A stretch of DNA of 12,198 nt from an uncultured Prochlorococcus sp. (GTDB lineage: Bacteria > Cyanobacteriota > Cyanobacteriia > PCC-6307 > Cyanobiaceae), in the NCBI GenBank assembly GCA_902615165.1, contig CACMNZ010000019.1, forward strand, positions 1 to 12,198, in the 5' to 3' direction. Below the pieces are notes generated by a model. It saw nothing but the letters and a program-made list of their open reading frames with translations, ran no database searches and was not told the origin of the DNA. This document shows, in pieces, positions 1-6,837 of the stretch; the first letter of the stretch is position 1; every line of letters starts with the position of its first letter. Made by a program: the position numbers and the translations under genes.

Positions 1-1035
1 ACTATTCCAGAAACTGAATTAGGAGATTTTGATGATAATTTTACTTGGTCAGCAATGGTATTAGCTGCTCAAGGAAAAAAAATAAATCAAATATCAATTG
101 ATGAAATTGATTGGTTAACTAAATTAAGGAGAGGATTAGAGGAAACCCGAAAAGGATTTGTTACTGAATTATTAGATAAATTTGGAGATGATCCTCTTAC
201 GCCTGAATCTCTTGATGATTTAGAGACTCTATTAATAAGAGCTGATGTAGGTATTTATTCAACTGATAAAGTTATAAGCTCTCTCAGAACGAAATTAAAT
301 GAGGAAGTCGTCGGTGCAGAAGCAGGAATAAATTTCTTGAAGAAGGAATTAAAATTAATTATCGATAAACCAATAAAAAATTCGGGTATTGATCTTTTAG
401 TTCCCAAAAAGGGAAAGTTAAATGTCTGGCTATTAGTAGGAGTTAATGGTGTTGGTAAAACTACTACATTAGGAAAATTAGCATATTTGTCTTCTAAAAG
501 TAACTATAAAACCTTGATAGCTGCTGCTGATACTTTTAGAGCGGCTGCAGTAGAACAACTTAAAGTATGGGGCGAAAGAAGTAATGTTGATGTTATTTCT
601 AATCAATCAAAAAATGCTGATCCAGCTGCTGTAGTTTTTGATGCAATTAATTCTGCAAAAAAAAGAAACGTTGATTTATTACTCGTTGATACAGCAGGTA
701 GATTGCAAACAAAAAACAATTTGATGGATGAATTAGCAAAAATAAAAAAAATTATTGATAAAAAAGTTCCAGATGCAATTGTCGAATCATTATTAGTTTT
801 AGATGCAAGTCAGGGTCAAAACGGCTTAAAGCAAGCAAAAAGTTTCGCTAAATCAGCAAATCTAAGTGGAGCAATTATTACTAAATTAGATGGAACTTCT
901 AGAGGAGGAGTCTCTTTAGCTGTATCTGAAGAAGTAAATTTGCCTATAAGGTTTATTGGAGCTGGAGAAGGTATAAAAGATTTGAGACCATTTAATAGTT
1001 ATGAATTTGTAGAGGCTATGCTTGCTGATAAATAA
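1..1035 (+). CDS. ftsY: FtsY, signal recognition particle receptor GTPase (5' end outside window)
   Basis: This is the SRP receptor, which docks SRP-ribosome complexes at the membrane for co-translational insertion. The frame is open from base 1, so the ATG at 55 is internal and the acidic N-terminal A domain is largely missing. The visible part has the helical N domain (about 100-400), then the G domain. Its motifs are the P-loop GVNGVGKTTT (from about 439), the SRP-GTPase box DTFRAAAVEQL (529-561), DTAGR (688-702), TKLDGTSRGG (880-909) and the closing GAGEGIKDLRPF (958-993). The last two separate FtsY/Ffh from other GTPases. The absence of a methionine-rich M domain after the G domain makes this FtsY rather than Ffh. 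The stop is TAA at 1033-1035. The family assignment is certain; the true start cannot be seen. Confidence 0.97.
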   Translation, partial: TIPETELGDFDDNFTWSAMVLAAQGKKINQISIDEIDWLTKLRRGLEETRKGFVTELLDKFGDDPLTPESLDDLETLLIRADVGIYSTDKVISSLRTKLNEEVVGAEAGINFLKKELKLIIDKPIKNSGIDLLVPKKGKLNVWLLVGVNGVGKTTTLGKLAYLSSKSNYKTLIAAADTFRAAAVEQLKVWGERSNVDVISNQSKNADPAAVVFDAINSAKKRNVDLLLVDTAGRLQTKNNLMDELAKIKKIIDKKVPDAIVESLLVLDASQGQNGLKQAKSFAKSANLSGAIITKLDGTSRGGVSLAVSEEVNLPIRFIGAGEGIKDLRPFNSYEFVEAMLADK

Positions 1036-1037
1036 AT

Positions 1038-1067
1038 ATTTAATTAAGTTTTTTTAAAAAATTAAAT
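1038..1067. repeat. AT-only inverted repeat after ftsY
   Basis: ATTTAATT (1038-1045) and AATTAAAT (1060-1067) are perfect 8-base inverted arms around a 14-base loop that itself contains T7 followed by A6. The stem has no G:C pair and no T-run follows the second arm, so it is at best a weak transcription stop between ftsY and the phosphatase gene. Chance is a real possibility at this base composition. Confidence 0.25.
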
Positions 1068-1102
1068 TTAATGTTAAAACATACTTATCTATTAGATTTG
1101 TT

Positions 1103-2446
1103 TTGACAGATAATCAAAAAGAAAAAATATTTTCGAACAAATTTATCCAAAATTTTTTAGAAAATGATTCCACAGTTACTTTAAAAAATAAATATATATT
1201 TGCTGAAATTGCATCTTCATTAGCATATTATTTAAAATCATTTTCCAACATAAATAAATTATTGGATTATATATGCTTAATTCTTAAATATATTTTTTCT
1301 GAGAATTTAATCTTAATTATTCCTTTAAATTACGAGGGAGAGATATGGCACAAAAATATAAAAATATCATCTAATGATGATAATTTAATTATTCAAGAAC
1401 AAATTAATAGTTTTTTGAATCAATTTCATTTTTCAAAAAATTTTAAAATAAAAGAAATTTTAACTTTTGAGAATGCTTTAAAAAATAATTTTAAAGAGTA
1501 TAGAATTGAAACAACAAAGATATTATCTAGAGGAAAATGTAGGGGATTTATTTACATTTTTAGCAAAGATATTTCTAGCCAGTCGATTATTTCAGATAGT
1601 AATTTTAATTTTATTGAAAATTGTCTAGCTGTTGGATTAGAAAATCACTATTTAATAAAAACAAAGAAAAAGCATGAAAACTTAGATAGAGAAATTTCCA
1701 CTGGTGCTGAAATTCAATCTCAATTACTTCCGGATTATTGTCCAGTTATCCATGGTATAGACTTAGCTGCTCATTGCAGACCGGCGCTCCAGTTAGGTGG
1801 GGATTACTATGATTTTATGTGTTTAAAGACGAATATCTCTGAAAAAAGAAAAGAAAAATCAAGATGGGCATTCGTAATAGGTGATGTAATGGGCAAAGGG
1901 ATTCCAGCTGGTCTCTTAATGACTATGTTAAGAGGAATGTTACGTGCAGAGGTTCTTACGGGTCTGCCTCCGGATAGAATTTTGCATGATTTGAATCAAC
2001 TAGCAATAAATGATTTAGATCAATCGCATAGATTTGTGACATTATTTTACTCAGATTATGACCCTAGAACCAGAAAATTGAGATTCGCTAATGCAGCACA
2101 TAATCCTCCTCTACTTTGGAAAAATTCAGATCAGAAAATTTTAAAATTAGATGCAGAAGGATTTGTACTTGGACTACAAAAAGATGCTGAATATCATTGC
2201 GGTGAAATTAAGCTTAGTGAAAATGACTTAGTTCTTTATTACACAGATGGAGTAATTGATACTTCTAACTCTTTAGGTCAGAGATTTGATGAGGAAAGGT
2301 TAATTAAAACCCTTACAAAATTATGCAAGCAATCTTATACATCTCAAGAAATTCTAGATAAAATATTTAAAAAGTTAGATGATTTTACAGGGCAAAATAG
2401 ACATCTAGAAGATGATGCATCGATGATTATTTTTCAATTGAAATAG
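1103..2446 (+). CDS. RsbU/SpoIIE-type PP2C serine phosphatase with GAF-like N-terminal region
   Basis: This is a 447-residue probable protein serine/threonine phosphatase of the RsbU/SpoIIE branch of PP2C. Enzymes of this branch usually dephosphorylate an anti-sigma-factor antagonist. Residues about 35-185 have the size and placement of a GAF sensor domain, but no clear ligand motif can be read. The phosphatase domain runs from about 205 to the end, with GGDYYD (232-237), GDVMGKG (260-266), AAHNPP (331-336), TDGV (381-384) and a final DD (437-438). These supply the Asp residues that normally bind the Mn/Mg centre, so it looks active. The start is inferred as TTG at 1103 because no in-frame ATG precedes the phosphatase domain. 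No membrane segment, HAMP or receiver domain is evident, so it should be cytosolic. No anti-sigma or STAS partner lies in the window, so the substrate is unknown. It resembles genes annotated as possible RsbU in Prochlorococcus. Confidence 0.85.
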   Translation: MTDNQKEKIFSNKFIQNFLENDSTVTLKNKYIFAEIASSLAYYLKSFSNINKLLDYICLILKYIFSENLILIIPLNYEGEIWHKNIKISSNDDNLIIQEQINSFLNQFHFSKNFKIKEILTFENALKNNFKEYRIETTKILSRGKCRGFIYIFSKDISSQSIISDSNFNFIENCLAVGLENHYLIKTKKKHENLDREISTGAEIQSQLLPDYCPVIHGIDLAAHCRPALQLGGDYYDFMCLKTNISEKRKEKSRWAFVIGDVMGKGIPAGLLMTMLRGMLRAEVLTGLPPDRILHDLNQLAINDLDQSHRFVTLFYSDYDPRTRKLRFANAAHNPPLLWKNSDQKILKLDAEGFVLGLQKDAEYHCGEIKLSENDLVLYYTDGVIDTSNSLGQRFDEERLIKTLTKLCKQSYTSQEILDKIFKKLDDFTGQNRHLEDDASMIIFQLK

Positions 2447-2508
2447 ATATTTTTTGTCACTTATATAAAAAAATGCTTTATTAGAGATACTTAAAGTTAA
2501 TAATTAAT

Positions 2509-3888
2509 ATGGCAAAAGTTTGGAGTAAAAGATTTGATGATGAACTTGACCCTTTTATTGAAAAGTTCAATGCCTCAATTGGTTTCGATAGAAAGCTTGT
2601 TTTAGAAGATTTAGATTGCTCGATTGCTCACGCGAAAATGCTCGGCAAAACTCAAGTCTTATCACCTTCTGAAGTTTTGCAAATTATTAATGGTTTAGAG
2701 TCAATAAAAGTTGAGTATTTGGAGGGTAAATTTTCTCCTAGTCCACCTTCTGAAGATATTCACTACTGTATAGAAGAAAAGCTCATAAGTTTAATAGGTG
2801 AAACTGGAAAAAAATTACATACAGGTAGGAGTAGGAATGATCAGGTTGGTACTGATATAAGATTGTGGTTAAGAAAAGAGATTGACAAAGTTGAAATTTT
2901 AATAACCGACTTGCAAAAATCCTTCCTAAATCTTGCAAAATCTCATATTTATACCTTAATTCCTGGATATACCCACATGCAAAGAGCTCAACCATTATCT
3001 TTAGCTCATCATTTATTGGCTTATATAGAAATGCTCCAAAGAGACCGTGAAAGGTTTAAAGAAGTGCGCGCAAGAGTGAATATTTCTCCTTTAGGAGCCG
3101 CGGCATTAGCTGGGACAAAAATAAAAATAGATAGGCATTTTACAGCTGCAGAATTGGGTTTTGAAAAGATTTATCAAAATAGTATTGATGCAGTGAGTGA
3201 TAGAGATTTTTGTATAGAGTTTGTTTCTGCATCTGCTTTGTTAATGTCTCATTTAAGTAAAATTTCAGAAGAGATAATTTTATGGGTAACTGATGAATTT
3301 TCTTTTGCAAAATTAACAGATAAATGTGCTACTGGCAGTAGTTTAATGCCGCAGAAAAAAAATCCTGATGTTCCAGAATTAATAAGAGGTAAGACCGGAA
3401 GAGTATATGGACATCTTCAGGCATTGTTAACTATGGTCAAAGGGGTGCCACTTTCATATAACAAGGATTTTCAAGAGGATAAAGAGCCAATTTTTGATAC
3501 TGCAGAAACAATATCTTCTTGTATTAAAGCATTGACTATTTTAATCAATCAGGGCATTGAATTTAATATTCAAAATTTATCTGATTCTGTAGAAAATGAC
3601 TTTTCCAATGCTACTGATTTAGCAGATTATTTAGTTGGAAAAGAAGTTCCTTTTAGGACTGCTTATCAAGTTGTTGGCGAAATAGTTAAATATTGCCTGG
3701 AGAGAAAAATGTTATTTAAAAATCTTAAAATTGATGAATTTAAAAAGTTTCATCCCGAATTTGATGAGGATGTGTTTGTTGATCTAAAACCATTTAATGT
3801 TGTTAAATCAAGAAATAGTGAAGGTGGTACAGGTTTTGTTCAGGTAGAAAAAGAGGTAAATAATTGGGAAAAAAAAATGTTACTCTGA
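2509..3888 (+). CDS. argH: Argininosuccinate lyase
   Basis: ArgH catalyses the last step of arginine synthesis, cleaving argininosuccinate to arginine and fumarate in the cytosol as a homotetramer. At 459 residues it has the normal length for the family. The three conserved regions of the aspartase/fumarase superfamily are present: HTGRSRNDQ (104-112), THMQRAQP (155-162, with the family's active-site His at 156) and the flexible serine loop [12 protein letters not shown] (276-287), which is the lyase signature. The N-terminal VWSKRFD and the final small domain with SRNSEGGTG also fit argininosuccinate lyase rather than fumarase or adenylosuccinate lyase. The ATG at 2509 is well placed. A spacer of 62 bp separates it from the phosphatase gene, so co-transcription is possible. 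No other arg genes are adjacent. Confidence 0.97.
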   Translation: MAKVWSKRFDDELDPFIEKFNASIGFDRKLVLEDLDCSIAHAKMLGKTQVLSPSEVLQIINGLESIKVEYLEGKFSPSPPSEDIHYCIEEKLISLIGETGKKLHTGRSRNDQVGTDIRLWLRKEIDKVEILITDLQKSFLNLAKSHIYTLIPGYTHMQRAQPLSLAHHLLAYIEMLQRDRERFKEVRARVNISPLGAAALAGTKIKIDRHFTAAELGFEKIYQNSIDAVSDRDFCIEFVSASALLMSHLSKISEEIILWVTDEFSFAKLTDKCATGSSLMPQKKNPDVPELIRGKTGRVYGHLQALLTMVKGVPLSYNKDFQEDKEPIFDTAETISSCIKALTILINQGIEFNIQNLSDSVENDFSNATDLADYLVGKEVPFRTAYQVVGEIVKYCLERKMLFKNLKIDEFKKFHPEFDEDVFVDLKPFNVVKSRNSEGGTGFVQVEKEVNNWEKKMLL

Positions 3889-3915
3889 ATCTCAATTATT
3901 TTTCTACAACAGGGG

Positions 3916-3921
3916 TATGCT
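3916..3921 (+). promoter_or_regulatory. Possible -10 box upstream of the RRM gene
   Basis: TATGCT after GGGG lies about 80 bp before the RRM start codon. If it is used, transcription would begin near 3928 and the transcript would carry the whole leader hairpin. No good -35 box is visible at the right distance. A second candidate, TATAAG at 3973-3978, would start transcription after the hairpin. Confidence 0.3.
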
Positions 3922-3931
3922 TTGAAGTAGA

Positions 3932-3961
3932 ATGGTGGAGCAACGTTATGAGACTACATAA
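3932..3961 (+). other. Candidate nine-codon upstream open frame in the RRM leader
   Basis: ATG at 3932 opens a short frame encoding MVEQRYETT and ending in TAA at 3959-3961. It has no convincing ribosome binding site and could be chance. It is listed because its stop codon forms exactly the three-base loop of the terminator-like hairpin at 3953-3967, and its body covers the alternative hairpin at 3944-3963. A ribosome on this frame would therefore block both structures. The peptide has no recognisable run of one amino acid such as classic attenuators have. Confidence 0.2.
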
Positions 3962-3973
3962 TGTAGTTTTTTT
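3944..3973 (+). terminator. Terminator-like hairpin with competing hairpin in the RRM leader
   Basis: ACTACA (3953-3958) and TGTAGT (3962-3967) form a six-pair stem around the loop TAA, running into seven T at 3967-3973. This is the form of an intrinsic terminator, though only two pairs are G:C. A competing stem pairs 3944-3950 (CGTTATG) with 3957-3963 (CATAATG): seven pairs including one G:U, loop AGACTA. The two stems share bases 3957-3963, so they cannot form together. It lies 29 bp before the RRM start codon. It may be an attenuator of that gene, the end of a small RNA of about 45-50 nt, or the end of argH transcripts. Confidence 0.45.
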
Positions 3974-4002
3974 ATAAGGTAAATTTTTTTGTTGAGTTTA
4001 AA

Positions 4003-4497
4003 GTGAGTATTTTTGTTGGCAATTTGCCGTTCCGCGCAGAGCGTGAAGATGTAACACAGTTGTTTGCCCCTTTTGGTGAGGTTTTAAATTGTTCTCTTCC
4101 ACTAGAGAGAGATACTGGAAGGAAAAGAGGGTTTGCATTTATTGAAATGGCAGATGAAGCGATTGAGTCAACAGCTATTGATGGCTTGCAAGGAACTGAA
4201 CTTATGGGTAGGCCATTAAGAATTAATAAAGCTGAGCCAAGAGGTTCTGGAGGCTCACGTAGAGGAGGCAGAGGTGGCTACGGCGGTGGTAGCTACGGTG
4301 GCGGTAATAGCGGCGGTAGCTACGGTGGTGGTAATACTGAATCTAATAGCTCTTATACTAATAAATCTTCAGGAGCAGAAGGATGGGAAGACAGAAGTTA
4401 TGGAAATTCTTCTGATAACTCTGAATATGAAAATGGCAGGAGTAGGAGAAAAAGGGGAGTGTCTAATGAGAGCAATTCTTCAAACGAGACAAATTAG
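4003..4497 (+). CDS. RRM RNA-binding protein with glycine-rich tail (cyanobacterial Rbp family)
   Basis: This 164-residue single-RRM protein belongs to the cyanobacterial Rbp family, which binds RNA and in several cyanobacteria responds to cold. The RRM spans about 1-78, with RNP2 IFVGNL (3-8) and RNP1 RGFAFIEM (42-49), whose aromatic residues stack on RNA bases. Residues 82-111 are a Gly/Ser/Tyr-rich linker (SYGGG repeats). The rest is polar and Ser/Asn-rich, with a basic patch RSRRKRG near 146-152. The start is GTG at 4003: it gives the usual MSIFVGNLP N-terminus, and the frame just upstream is closed by the TGA of the leader. The glycine linker is clearly more GC-rich than the rest of the window. 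The gene ends in a 4-base tail-to-tail overlap with dus. The hairpin in its leader suggests control at the RNA level. The target RNAs are unknown. Confidence 0.92.
   Translation: MSIFVGNLPFRAEREDVTQLFAPFGEVLNCSLPLERDTGRKRGFAFIEMADEAIESTAIDGLQGTELMGRPLRINKAEPRGSGGSRRGGRGGYGGGSYGGGNSGGSYGGGNTESNSSYTNKSSGAEGWEDRSYGNSSDNSEYENGRSRRKRGVSNESNSSNETN
4280..4335 (+). repeat. 27-bp tandem repeat coding the Gly-Ser-Tyr linker
   Basis: The block around GGTAGCTACGGTGG occurs at 4288 and again 27 bases later, at 4315, with near-identical flanks. It codes for two copies of a nine-residue unit containing GGSYGGGN. The repeat is in frame, so gain or loss of a unit would lengthen or shorten the linker without breaking the gene. 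Confidence 0.8.
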
Positions 4498-5498
4498 TAA
4501 CCCATTTCTTCAAGCGCTGTTGTTAATTTAAATAGATATTCAATATTTAATTCTTTTTTTAAAGATTTATTTGAAATTTGATTTCTCCAAATTTTTGCTT
4601 TTGGTATACCTTCAACTAAATTTATAAGATGTTTACAAATATCCCAAGATTTTCCTCCATTACTTAAATGAGTTTCTATGTATGGAATTAATGAGAATAT
4701 AATATTTGAAGCAGATTTGGGTTTTTTATTAATTCCATAAATCCTCTGATCAATTTCAGACCATCTCAAGGGATGTTTATAAATTGACCTTCCAATCATG
4801 ACCCCATCAAAATCATTCAAGGCTTTTAATGATTCATCGATATTTGTTAAACCTCCATTGATTTCTATTAATAATTCTGGATTTGATTTTTTCAATTTTT
4901 TTACTACATCATAATTTAGTGGCGGTATGGTTCTATTTTGTTTTGGATTTAGACCTTTTAGTATGGCTTTCCTTGCGTGAACTGCAAATCTGTCTGCACC
5001 AGCATTAGCGACGATTCTTACGAAATTATTCAAATTAACGAAACTATCATCATTGTCTACACCGATTCTGTGTTTAATCGTAACCGGCAAGTTGCAATTA
5101 TTTTTTAAGGATTCTATACATTTTGCTACTTTTTCAGGTTCTTTCATAAGTGAAGCGCCAAAATTTCCAGAACAGACCCTTGGACTCGGACAACCAACAT
5201 TAAAGTTTATTTCGTCATATCCCCAATCCTGTGCCATTTGGGCTGCCTCTTTTAATATTTTAGGATCGTCTCCACCAAACTGAATCGATATCGGGTGTTC
5301 TTCATCATTAAAATCTAGAAAGTTTTCTTTTTTATTTGTATAAATTAAACTCTGGGCCACAATCATTTCCGTATATAAAAGGGCTTCAGAACTTATTTTT
5401 CTCATTATTATCCTGAAGTGCTTATCAGTACAATCCATCATTGGAGCAATACTTAATTTATGAATATTTTTAATAGAATCAGATTGAATAATTTTCAT
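4494..5498 (-). CDS. dusA: tRNA-dihydrouridine synthase, DusA type
   Basis: This flavin (FMN) enzyme uses NADPH to reduce uridines in the tRNA D-loop. The protein is 334 residues from the ATG at 5498 and has the TIM-barrel Dus motifs: APMMDCTD (18-25), NVGCP with the probable catalytic Cys (103) followed by VCSGNFGASLM, KHRIGVD (142-148), HARK (174-177), then NPKQNRTIPPLNYD and GRSIYKHP (236-243). The RKA..KGLNPK..NR.IPPL segment is typical of DusA rather than DusB or DusC. The frame extends to a TTG at 5528, but the ATG gives a normal family N-terminus and avoids running into msrB. The gene is head to head with msrB (21 bp between start codons) and overlaps the end of the RRM gene by 4 bp. 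The assignment to a Dus enzyme is very strong; the DusA subtype is likely. Confidence 0.93.
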   Translation of the reverse strand: MKIIQSDSIKNIHKLSIAPMMDCTDKHFRIIMRKISSEALLYTEMIVAQSLIYTNKKENFLDFNDEEHPISIQFGGDDPKILKEAAQMAQDWGYDEINFNVGCPSPRVCSGNFGASLMKEPEKVAKCIESLKNNCNLPVTIKHRIGVDNDDSFVNLNNFVRIVANAGADRFAVHARKAILKGLNPKQNRTIPPLNYDVVKKLKKSNPELLIEINGGLTNIDESLKALNDFDGVMIGRSIYKHPLRWSEIDQRIYGINKKPKSASNIIFSLIPYIETHLSNGGKSWDICKHLINLVEGIPKAKIWRNQISNKSLKKELNIEYLFKLTTALEEMGY

Positions 5499-5519
5499 TG
5501 CTTTTTTTGATTTAAATAT

Positions 5520-6014
5520 ATGAATCAATTCCTATCGAGAAGAACTTTTATTCTAATTCCTACTATGTCAATCTTAAAAATAATCTTTAAGCCTATGAAA
5601 GTATTAGCATCTTCACTTGCTTCTAAAGAAGAGTGGAATTTCTCAAAAGAGGAATGGAAAACTAGGCTTAGTCCAGAATCCTTTTATATCTTGAGAGAGG
5701 AAGGGACTGAAAGAGCTTTCAGCAGTCAATTGAATAATGAGAAAAGAAAAGGGATTTTTCACTGTGCAGGATGCGATTTGCCACTTTTTTCTTCAGATAA
5801 AAAGTTCGATAGTGGTACAGGATGGCCAAGTTTTTGGGATTCAATTCAAGGGTCAGTAGAAACAAAAGTTGATTTTAAGTTAATTGTCCCTAGAACCGAA
5901 TATCATTGCTCTAGATGTGGAGGTCATCAAGGTCATGTCTTCAATGATGGGCCACTTCCCACTGGCAAAAGATATTGCAATAATGGATTAGCGTTAAGAT
6001 TTGTTCCCGACTAA
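5520..6014 (+). CDS. msrB: Peptide-methionine (R)-S-oxide reductase MsrB, probably exported
   Basis: MsrB repairs oxidised methionine by reducing the R-sulfoxide in proteins. The catalytic domain (about 36-164) has the four zinc Cys in CAGC (82, 85) and CSRC (130, 133), GWPSF (101-105), [10 protein letters not shown] (136-145) and the catalytic Cys 153 in [11 protein letters not shown]. The usual resolving Cys just before GWPSF is Thr here, so recycling must use another Cys or a direct reductant. The first 35 residues contain SRRTFIL, a twin-arginine (Tat) type motif, then a hydrophobic stretch broken by Lys and an ALA-like end (VLASSLAS). This suggests export to the periplasm or thylakoid lumen. 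If translation began at Met16 (5565) or Met26 (5595), the Tat motif would be lost. ATG 5520 is the first start. A heterogeneous hairpin follows the stop. Confidence 0.94.
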   Translation: MNQFLSRRTFILIPTMSILKIIFKPMKVLASSLASKEEWNFSKEEWKTRLSPESFYILREEGTERAFSSQLNNEKRKGIFHCAGCDLPLFSSDKKFDSGTGWPSFWDSIQGSVETKVDFKLIVPRTEYHCSRCGGHQGHVFNDGPLPTGKRYCNNGLALRFVPD

Positions 6015-6021
6015 ATATTTG

Positions 6022-6035
6022 TGCGGCCTTCCGCA
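6022..6035 (+). terminator. Short GC-rich hairpin after msrB
   Basis: TGCGG (6022-6026) and CCGCA (6031-6035) form a five-pair, four-G:C stem around the loop CCTT, which stands out in this AT-rich sequence. It is followed by ACTTGTTTTG, an interrupted T-run, so it is a weak candidate terminator for msrB. It could equally be part of the grpE leader. Confidence 0.35.
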
Positions 6036-6088
6036 ACTTGTTTTGTGCATCACTTTATTGGAGAATAGTCTTATTAAATTTTAGAAAA

Positions 6089-6808
6089 ATGATTGAAAAT
6101 CAATCAGACAATATTGATGATAAAGAAAATGATGATTGTAATCAGGATAATGCCCCTGAAGATATATCATCTACTCAAAATTCAACTACTGAAAATGATG
6201 AATTATCTTCTCAAAAAACAGAAGTAATTAATACTGAAGAATTAAAAAATACTATTTCAAATAATGATGCAAGATTAGAACAATTAGAAAAAGAGCATGA
6301 AACATTAAAAAATCAATATGTAAGGATTTCAGCAGATTTTGATAATTTCAGAAAAAGGCAGTCTAGGGATCAGGACGATTTAAAAATCCAACTTGTTTCC
6401 AAGACTTTAACTGCCATACTTCCTATTGTGGACAATTTTGAGAGAGCAAGACAACAACTTAAACCAGAAAATGAGGAAGCTCAAGCTCTTCATAGAAGTT
6501 ATCAAGGATTGTATAAACAACTAGTAGAAGTTTTAAAACAACAGGGAGTCTCACCCATGAGAGTTGTTGGTCAGCAATTTGATCCAAACTTGCATGAAGC
6601 TGTATTAAGAGAACCTAGTGAAGAGTTCCAAGAGGATTTTATTATTGAAGAATTGCAGCGAGGATATCATCTAGAAGGTAAGGTTTTGAGACATGCATTG
6701 GTCAAGGTTTCTATGGGACCTGGTAAACAAAATTCACAACAGGAAGTAGAAAAGGATACAGTTGAAGGGGATGTTAATTCAGAGGCAAATACTTCTGAAG
6801 ATGTATAA
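6089..6808 (+). CDS. grpE: GrpE, nucleotide exchange factor for DnaK
   Basis: GrpE is the homodimeric cofactor that releases ADP from DnaK. The protein is 239 residues from the ATG at 6089. The first ~55 residues are very acidic and Asn/Ser/Thr-rich, probably disordered. A long heptad helix follows (about 58-125, including [20 protein letters not shown] and DFDNFRKRQ), then the four-helix part and the beta wing carrying the GrpE signature FDPNLHEAV (164-172) and [19 protein letters not shown] (189-207). The frame runs upstream to a TTG at 6038, but that extra segment ([14 protein letters not shown]) does not look like GrpE, so the ATG is preferred. dnaJ starts 29 bp downstream, making a chaperone operon. 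No CIRCE element is visible upstream. Confidence 0.95.
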   Translation: MIENQSDNIDDKENDDCNQDNAPEDISSTQNSTTENDELSSQKTEVINTEELKNTISNNDARLEQLEKEHETLKNQYVRISADFDNFRKRQSRDQDDLKIQLVSKTLTAILPIVDNFERARQQLKPENEEAQALHRSYQGLYKQLVEVLKQQGVSPMRVVGQQFDPNLHEAVLREPSEEFQEDFIIEELQRGYHLEGKVLRHALVKVSMGPGKQNSQQEVEKDTVEGDVNSEANTSEDV

Positions 6809-6837
6809 ATTCCAAATTCTTATTTGAGCATTATCTA

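Noticed and set aside
2783..2995. Open frame of 70 codons on the - strand
   Set aside because: It lies wholly inside argH on the opposite strand; argH has full family motifs and the predicted peptide has none.
3889..3973. Identity of the RRM leader as a known picocyanobacterial small RNA such as Yfr1 or Yfr2
   Set aside because: I do not see the unpaired core of Yfr1 or the conserved GGAAACA of the Yfr2 family, so no named RNA is assigned.
4274..4531. Open frame of 85 codons on the + strand
   Set aside because: It is the shifted frame of the glycine-rich repeat of the RRM gene, giving an Ala/Val-rich product, and has no independent support.
5053..5283. Open frame of 76 codons on the + strand
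   Set aside because: It is antisense to the conserved catalytic part of dus and has no recognisable motif.
5499..5528. Longer dus starting at TTG 5528
   Set aside because: The ATG at 5498 gives a normal N-terminus and avoids overlap with msrB.
6038..6088. Longer grpE starting at TTG 6038
   Set aside because: The added 17 residues are hydrophobic and Cys-containing, unlike the acidic GrpE N-terminus; ATG 6089 is preferred.
6015..6088. CIRCE heat-shock operator before grpE
   Set aside because: No TTAGCACTC / GAGTGCTAA inverted pair is present.
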